DNA from: an uncultured Bacteroides sp.
GTDB taxonomy: Bacteria > Bacteroidota > Bacteroidia > Bacteroidales > Bacteroidaceae
Reading direction: 5' to 3'
Length of the DNA stretch: 64,000 nucleotides
Assembly (NCBI GenBank): GCA_902388495.1
Contig: CABMPP010000018.1
Span: 1-64,000, forward strand
Shown: piece by piece, positions 59,611-64,000 of the stretch
How the letters are laid out: each line of letters starts with the position of its first letter
Position numbering within the stretch: position 1 is the stretch's first letter
The notes under the pieces: generated by a model
Told to the model about the DNA's origin: nothing
Seen by the model: only the letters and a program-made list of their open reading frames with translations
Database searches by the model: none
Program-made: the position numbers and the translations under genes

Positions 59611-62139
59611 TTACTTGGCGGGGTCGTCCCAATCGCCTTCCTCATCGGCCTGGCTTCCGCTGCCCCAGGGCACTACGGCAAAGCTGAGGCTGATGCCCGT
59701 CTTTCCGATGGTGGCAGTGATGGCCTGTTCCTTACCGGGGAGCAGTGTGAAGCCTGCTTCGGCTGTGGCGCGCACGGTGTAGGTGGCGCCGTCGGTGCCG
59801 TCGGGCTGCTTCATCTGTACACTGAAGATGGCTGCGCCTTGCGGCCAGCTCTGCGGACAGAGGGTGAGGGTGTTCATCACGGCCCGGGCGTTGCCGGCAT
59901 CGGCAGCTTCGGCCTCGGTATTGTGGGTCGCTATCAGGTCCTTCGTGGCTTTCGTCGTTGTGAAGCCGGCTCCCGGTGCGGGGCCTGCCTCTGTCACGGT
60001 GTATCCTTTCAGCAGGCTGACGGTGGCACGCTTCATGTCGTCTGCAGTGTATCCCGTGCCGGGTTTCAGGAAGATGGTGAGGCGGCTCATCAAGTGCGTC
60101 AGGGCATTGTCTCCGCTGAAGCGGACAGCGCTGCCGAAGGCTGCGGTGGTGGTGCCTGCCATGTAGTCCTTCTCCGGCGTGTCGGCGGCGGCAGGGGTCA
60201 GCAGGGCGCTGAAGGTGTAGGTGGCGGCTTGGGGCAAAGCATCCCAGTACAGGGGGGCAAGGCTGCTCCAGGTGCCGGTAGCGGCGGAGTAGGTATAGGT
60301 GGCGGTGCTTCCGGCAGTAGCTCCGGCGATGCTATTTCCTGCAGTAGCGTTATCGCCCGGAGTACCGGCTGCTATTGTCAGCAGATCGCCCTCGGCCGGG
60401 GTGTAGCCTGCCTCACCCGATACCCCGCCATTTCCGTCGGTGATACCGCCGATGCTGATAGTCTGCGATTCTTGGACGCCGGTTCCCCAGTCGGCTGTGC
60501 TGACGCGAATGTCGGCAGCGGTGGGGGTAAGGGTCAGTGACAGGGTATGAATCTTTCCGCCTTCCAGCACGAGGTCCTGCCCCAGGGTGAAGGTGTAGGT
60601 GCTTGTGGCAGTGCCGGTATTCTTCAGTTGCACGACGAACGTGGTGCCTGCCGCAATGCTCTGAGGAGCCACGAGGAGGGAGGCATTTCCGGCCTGGTCC
60701 AGGGGCAGGGTGTAGGCGGCGGAGGCATCGGTGCTCCGTGTATCGGTGCTTCCTGCATCAGCCTGCGCTTTCGCCGTCACCACATTCTCATCGCTGATCT
60801 CCGTGTTCTGCCTGAACCCGTTCAGCGTCAGCGTAGCCCCGGCGGTGCTGATTGTGGCGGGGAAGTCCGTCCCCTTCAGCAGCGTAACGTTCAGTTTGGC
60901 ATAGAGATGCTTCAGTTCCAGGCTGATGCCCCCGCCGGAAAGCGTGGCAGGCACCGTATTGCCCAGCACGTCGGCCAGTCCGCTGACGGCATCTGTCGCC
61001 GGGGTATTGCCATCGGCCTGCATCGGCGTGTGGCGGGCATAGAAAGCCTCGTCGGCAGCCAGACTCTCCAGATAGAACGGCGTGGCACTGTTCCACTTGG
61101 CAGTGGTGGCATCAAAGGTATATTCAGCTTTGGCGGTGGGTGCAGAAGCGGTCCAGAGGGTGAGGGCGTTGATGCCGGCTGCGGTGCCGTCGGTAGCAGT
61201 GACGGTCACGGGCAGTGTCTCCAGGTCGATGGTGGCGCCGGTGGTCCAGTCCGTCACGGTGGCGCTGATTACGGCTTCCGTCTGCCTCAAGTGCACACGT
61301 AAGGTGTTCACGGTGCCCTCCACCAGGGCTGCTTCGGCGGGCAGCGTAGCCTCAAAGGTCTTTTTGCCTGTGCTGACGATGAGCGTGACACCTGCGTCGG
61401 CCGCGGTGGGCAGCACGATGGCAGTGGCTTCCAACTGTTGCTGGGTGGCGTTCCAGGCGACGGGTAGCAGCAGGTCTGTGGCCGTACCGCTGCCGATGAG
61501 TTTCTCCTCTGCCAGGCTCCATTGGGCAGTGGTGGCCGTGCCTCGCAGTGTCAGGGTGGCGCCGCTGCTCAGGTCCACGTCCGCTGCCGAGGCTTCGCGG
61601 TCCACGGTGATGAGCAGCTTCACCAGCTTATGGCGGAAATTGAGGGCAACGTCGGGGCGGGTGTCACTGTGTCCCGTGCTCTTGTCTGCCACCATGAGGT
61701 CAATCCGGCTGAGCGACGTCTGGTCTGCCGTGCTGACAGGTATCAGCAGGTCGGCATCTATCTGCCGGTAGGGGTAGAAGGCGAACACGTCGGCCTCTTC
61801 TCCCTGTGCGGGGTAGTAGGCGGTGTTCTCGGGATTGGCAGGGACAAATTTTCCGTTGGCGGTGGCAGTTACGTATTTGCAGACTGTTTTTCCGTCCACC
61901 GGCGTGGTGGTTCCGGCCTCAAGTAGGGTAAGGCCGATGGCGTCGTTGGCTTGCCAGGCATTATCGGTAGCGCGAGTGCTGGGAGTACTGATGGAGGTAC
62001 TGATGGTGGCGCTGATACTGACGTTGGTAAGATTTACGGCGGTGCGTTTGTCAGGGTTGTTACTGTCTGTTTCGTTGTCGCTACAGCCAGCCAATGTTAG
62101 CAATGCTAAGGCGATTGCGGTGAGTACGGAATGTTTCAT
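59611..62139 (-). CDS. Fimbrillin-family lipoprotein (842 aa), first gene of the cluster
   Basis: Lipobox LTLAGC (Cys19) and maturation site PSTRATDN (Arg56). Three fimbrillin-like units are suggested by repeated motifs: AWQANDAIGLTLLE and DVFAFYPY; ATPFYLESLAADEAFYARHT-type; and APLYWDALPQAATYTFSA. It is probably a surface pilin precursor. An inverted repeat lies just upstream of its ATG and three direct repeats lie further upstream, below the AraC-type regulator gene. Confidence 0.83.
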   Translation of the reverse strand: MKHSVLTAIALALLTLAGCSDNETDSNNPDKRTAVNLTNVSISATISTSISTPSTRATDNAWQANDAIGLTLLEAGTTTPVDGKTVCKYVTATANGKFVPANPENTAYYPAQGEEADVFAFYPYRQIDADLLIPVSTADQTSLSRIDLMVADKSTGHSDTRPDVALNFRHKLVKLLITVDREASAADVDLSSGATLTLRGTATTAQWSLAEEKLIGSGTATDLLLPVAWNATQQQLEATAIVLPTAADAGVTLIVSTGKKTFEATLPAEAALVEGTVNTLRVHLRQTEAVISATVTDWTTGATIDLETLPVTVTATDGTAAGINALTLWTASAPTAKAEYTFDATTAKWNSATPFYLESLAADEAFYARHTPMQADGNTPATDAVSGLADVLGNTVPATLSGGGISLELKHLYAKLNVTLLKGTDFPATISTAGATLTLNGFRQNTEISDENVVTAKAQADAGSTDTRSTDASAAYTLPLDQAGNASLLVAPQSIAAGTTFVVQLKNTGTATSTYTFTLGQDLVLEGGKIHTLSLTLTPTAADIRVSTADWGTGVQESQTISIGGITDGNGGVSGEAGYTPAEGDLLTIAAGTPGDNATAGNSIAGATAGSTATYTYSAATGTWSSLAPLYWDALPQAATYTFSALLTPAAADTPEKDYMAGTTTAAFGSAVRFSGDNALTHLMSRLTIFLKPGTGYTADDMKRATVSLLKGYTVTEAGPAPGAGFTTTKATKDLIATHNTEAEAADAGNARAVMNTLTLCPQSWPQGAAIFSVQMKQPDGTDGATYTVRATAEAGFTLLPGKEQAITATIGKTGISLSFAVVPWGSGSQADEEGDWDDPAK

Positions 62140-62145
62140 TGATCT

Positions 62146-62187
62146 AATAGATTGAATATTTATTTGTTGACAAATATCAATCTATTT
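62146..62187. promoter_or_regulatory. Inverted repeat at the start of the pilin cluster
   Basis: AATAGATTG (62146) with ATATTT and TTTG, and CAAATATCAATCTATT (62171-62186), are near-complementary. It lies 7 bp before the first ATG and would form a leader hairpin or an operator. Confidence 0.55.
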
Positions 62188-62230
62188 TATAAAAATCACA
62201 AAGCCATTCGATTATAATAACCCTAAGGAG

Positions 62231-62285
62231 TCAAATTGTCTATGAATATGCGTCAGATTGTCGGCATGTATTCCGCCAGATCGTC
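62231..62285 (-). promoter_or_regulatory. Three direct repeats, candidate AraC-type operator
   Basis: TCAAATTGTC (62231), TCAGATTGTC (62253) and CCAGATCGTC (62276) are spaced 22 and 23 bp. AraC proteins bind direct repeats at about two-turn spacing, and an AraC-type regulator gene ends 30 bp further right. The sites lie upstream of the first pilin gene. Confidence 0.55.
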
Positions 62286-62314
62286 TCATTCTCCCTGCAT
62301 GAACAGCTGATTTA

Positions 62315-64000
62315 TTATTTCTTTTCCCTTTGTATCTTCCTGTATTCTGTGGGCGACATATTATATTTCTCCTGAAAGGCGCGTTGCATGCCTCTCGTAC
62401 TGGTGAAGCCGGAGGCTGTGGCGATGTTTGCGATAATTTCGTCGGTGTTCTCCAGCAGGCTGATGGCATGGTCCAGGCGTACGTGCTGGATATAGTTGAC
62501 GAGGCTCATGCCGGTGTAGGCCTGTACGGTGTCGCTCAGCGTGTCCTTGTTGGTCTGCAGGCGGGTAAGGAGGTGTTCACGGCGGAGATTCGGCTCTTTG
62601 AAGAGCTGCTCCTCTTTCAGTAACTTCTCAAGGCGGGTGAAGAGTTCGGGGGCGTTTCGGGTGAGGTGTTTCCTCTGGATGGGAATTTCGGTGGCCGGGG
62701 TGACGGGTGTTGTTCCGGGTGGGGGCAGCGGACGCCGTTTCAGTGCCTGTAGCAGATCTACGGTTCGTTTCTCCAAGGCTTGGTTCTTCTGTTCCTGCTC
62801 TGCGAAACGCATTTCCTGTTCTGCGATGCACTTCTCTTGTTCTGCAATGCACTTCTCTTGGTCTGCGATGCGCGTTTCCTGATTTCGGATGGTCAGTCGG
62901 TTCTCTTGGATGCGTTCGGCCATGGTGCGGTTGCTGCGGCGCTTGGCTTTAAGGTTGCGGTAGCCCAGGTAGATGCAGGCGAACAGTAGCAGGAGGGCGA
63001 TGCCGAGCGTACCCATGATGATGCGTTGCTGTGCGAGCTCTTCCTGCTGTGCGGCGATTCGCATGGCTTTCTCTTCGTTTTCGTAGAGGGCGGCGGTCTG
63101 CATGCTTTCACTTTCCCGTCGGCGGTAGTTCAGGGTGTCGGTGATGAGGGCGGCGCGGTCGTAGCACTCCCAGGCTTGCTGCTGATGGCCGGTGGTGCGC
63201 AGGGCTTCGGCCAGTTGCCGGTAGGTATTCCGGGTGTTTTCGCTGAAGCTGTCGAGGTGGTTGTCCTGTTGTAGCTGGGTTTCCAGCAGGGGGAGGGCGG
63301 CGGCAGGCATTTGGTTTTCCAGATAAAGGCTGATGAGATGGCCGCGGGCGTAGGGGTCTCCCTCATCGGCAGGTTGACTGAGGCGTTGGGCCCATTGACG
63401 GGCTTCGTTGCTTTGGCCTTGTAGCCGGCAGAGGGTGCTCTTATAGGAATATACGTCGTATTGCAGGGCGTCGAGCACTTTCCGGGGGATTCCGTCGGGG
63501 CGTTGCGGGGTCAGTTCCATGTCGTGGAGCCGGTGGGTGATGACAGACAGGGTGTCGAGGTTTCCGGCGGCGGTTTCCAGATCGCCGGCTTTGAGGGTTT
63601 CTTTCACCAGGGTGGCGCGCATACAGGCCAGGTCGTAGAGGGCTCGGGCCACGTAGCCTTCGCCGCTGCTTTGGCGTTGCTCTACTTTTTGCTGTCCCAG
63701 GGCGAGGGCGGTGCGGGCGGCGCGGATGCCACTTTGGGAGTCGCCGGTGCGGAAGTAGATGTTGGTGAGGTATTGATAGACGATTTGTCGTCCGTTGTCG
63801 GGGTTCTCCAGTTCGTCCGACTTCTGTAGCATGAGGCGGACGTGGCGCAAGGCGTCTTCGTAACGGTTCAGTTGGATGTATTCGTCCGTCAGATTACGGC
63901 TGAGGTTGATGTAGTGGCGCGGGTTCTGCTGTACAGAGTCGGTGGCAAAGGCTTGCTCGAAGTAGTGGATGGCGAGCAGGTGCTTCTGCTGCACCTGGTA
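62315..64000 (-). CDS. TPR-membrane-coiled coil-AraC hybrid regulator (partial)
   Basis: The 5' end lies beyond the window: the frame is open to 64000. About 560 residues are visible: TPR-like repeats (first about 290), a membrane helix (IIMGTLGIALLLLFACIYLG), a coiled coil built of heptads (IADQEKC, IAEQEKC, IAEQEMR, FAEQEQK), a proline-rich linker and a C-terminal AraC HTH domain (DEIIANIATASGFTSTRGMQ). The TPR part is probably periplasmic and the HTH cytoplasmic. It is transcribed toward the pilin cluster and likely regulates it. Confidence 0.87.
   Translation of the reverse strand, partial: YQVQQKHLLAIHYFEQAFATDSVQQNPRHYINLSRNLTDEYIQLNRYEDALRHVRLMLQKSDELENPDNGRQIVYQYLTNIYFRTGDSQSGIRAARTALALGQQKVEQRQSSGEGYVARALYDLACMRATLVKETLKAGDLETAAGNLDTLSVITHRLHDMELTPQRPDGIPRKVLDALQYDVYSYKSTLCRLQGQSNEARQWAQRLSQPADEGDPYARGHLISLYLENQMPAAALPLLETQLQQDNHLDSFSENTRNTYRQLAEALRTTGHQQQAWECYDRAALITDTLNYRRRESESMQTAALYENEEKAMRIAAQQEELAQQRIIMGTLGIALLLLFACIYLGYRNLKAKRRSNRTMAERIQENRLTIRNQETRIADQEKCIAEQEKCIAEQEMRFAEQEQKNQALEKRTVDLLQALKRRPLPPPGTTPVTPATEIPIQRKHLTRNAPELFTRLEKLLKEEQLFKEPNLRREHLLTRLQTNKDTLSDTVQAYTGMSLVNYIQHVRLDHAISLLENTDEIIANIATASGFTSTRGMQRAFQEKYNMSPTEYRKIQREKK

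Overview
The window is chromosomal DNA of a Bacteroides-type bacterium. Supporting this are the TAnnTTTG promoter boxes ahead of many genes, a tmRNA whose tag reads GETNYALAA, SusC/SusD proteins, an ECF sigma/FecR pair, fimbrillin-type lipoproteins and several Bacteroidales-specific DUF families. The species cannot be fixed from sequence alone.

1-17.2 kb is a conserved housekeeping block read rightward: coaX, an outer-membrane protein, a TPR protein, LptC-like, a CNNM/GldE-like CBS protein, a PpiD/SurA-like foldase, rlmN, a DUF4837 lipoprotein, pdxA, a sigma-54-type AAA+ activator, an LptE-like lipoprotein, a TPR protein, secG, an MFS transporter, a PqqD-like protein and an AraC regulator. 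Envelope biogenesis (LPS transport, secretion, periplasmic folding) dominates.

17.2-25.4 kb reads leftward: a LruC/DUF4842 lipoprotein, a DUF4831 protein, and a GH3 glycosidase followed by a lactonase-fold lipoprotein. Upstream of the GH3 promoter lies a degenerate tandem array with an exact 22-bp period. A second array of the same period abuts a promoter at the left edge of the window. A small membrane ORF and a long imperfect hairpin follow, then ssrA (tmRNA).

26.1-28.0 kb is an AT-rich three-gene module immediately after ssrA: a GHKL ATPase with a STAS-like N-terminus, a DUF4325 STAS-like protein and a PIN-domain protein. It looks like an accessory signalling/effector system and is a main candidate for an undescribed system. 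28.0-30.5 kb encodes a methyltransferase and a striking fusion of an ECF sigma factor, a transmembrane helix and an outer-membrane beta-barrel. 30.8-41.0 kb is a polysaccharide-utilisation locus: ECF sigma, FecR anti-sigma, SusC with an STN domain, SusD and a GH78 rhamnosidase. 41.0-43.5 kb is a metal P-type ATPase plus Fur-family regulator, with a perfect 7-1-7 palindrome at the promoter.

43.6-62.1 kb is a GC-rich, leftward cluster of seven large surface lipoproteins. All have a lipobox and a downstream Thr/Ser-Arg-Ala/Ser site like the protease-processed propeptide of type V (FimA/Mfa) pilins; four carry GLUG repeat arrays and a shared C-terminal signature. A PIN toxin/antitoxin pair and a DUF559 nuclease gene sit inside the cluster, and dispersed palindromic repeats lie between its genes. 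One repeat copy is in frame inside a propeptide. A TPR-TM-coiled coil-AraC regulator (cut by the right edge) lies upstream, with three direct repeats about 22 bp apart between it and the first pilin gene.
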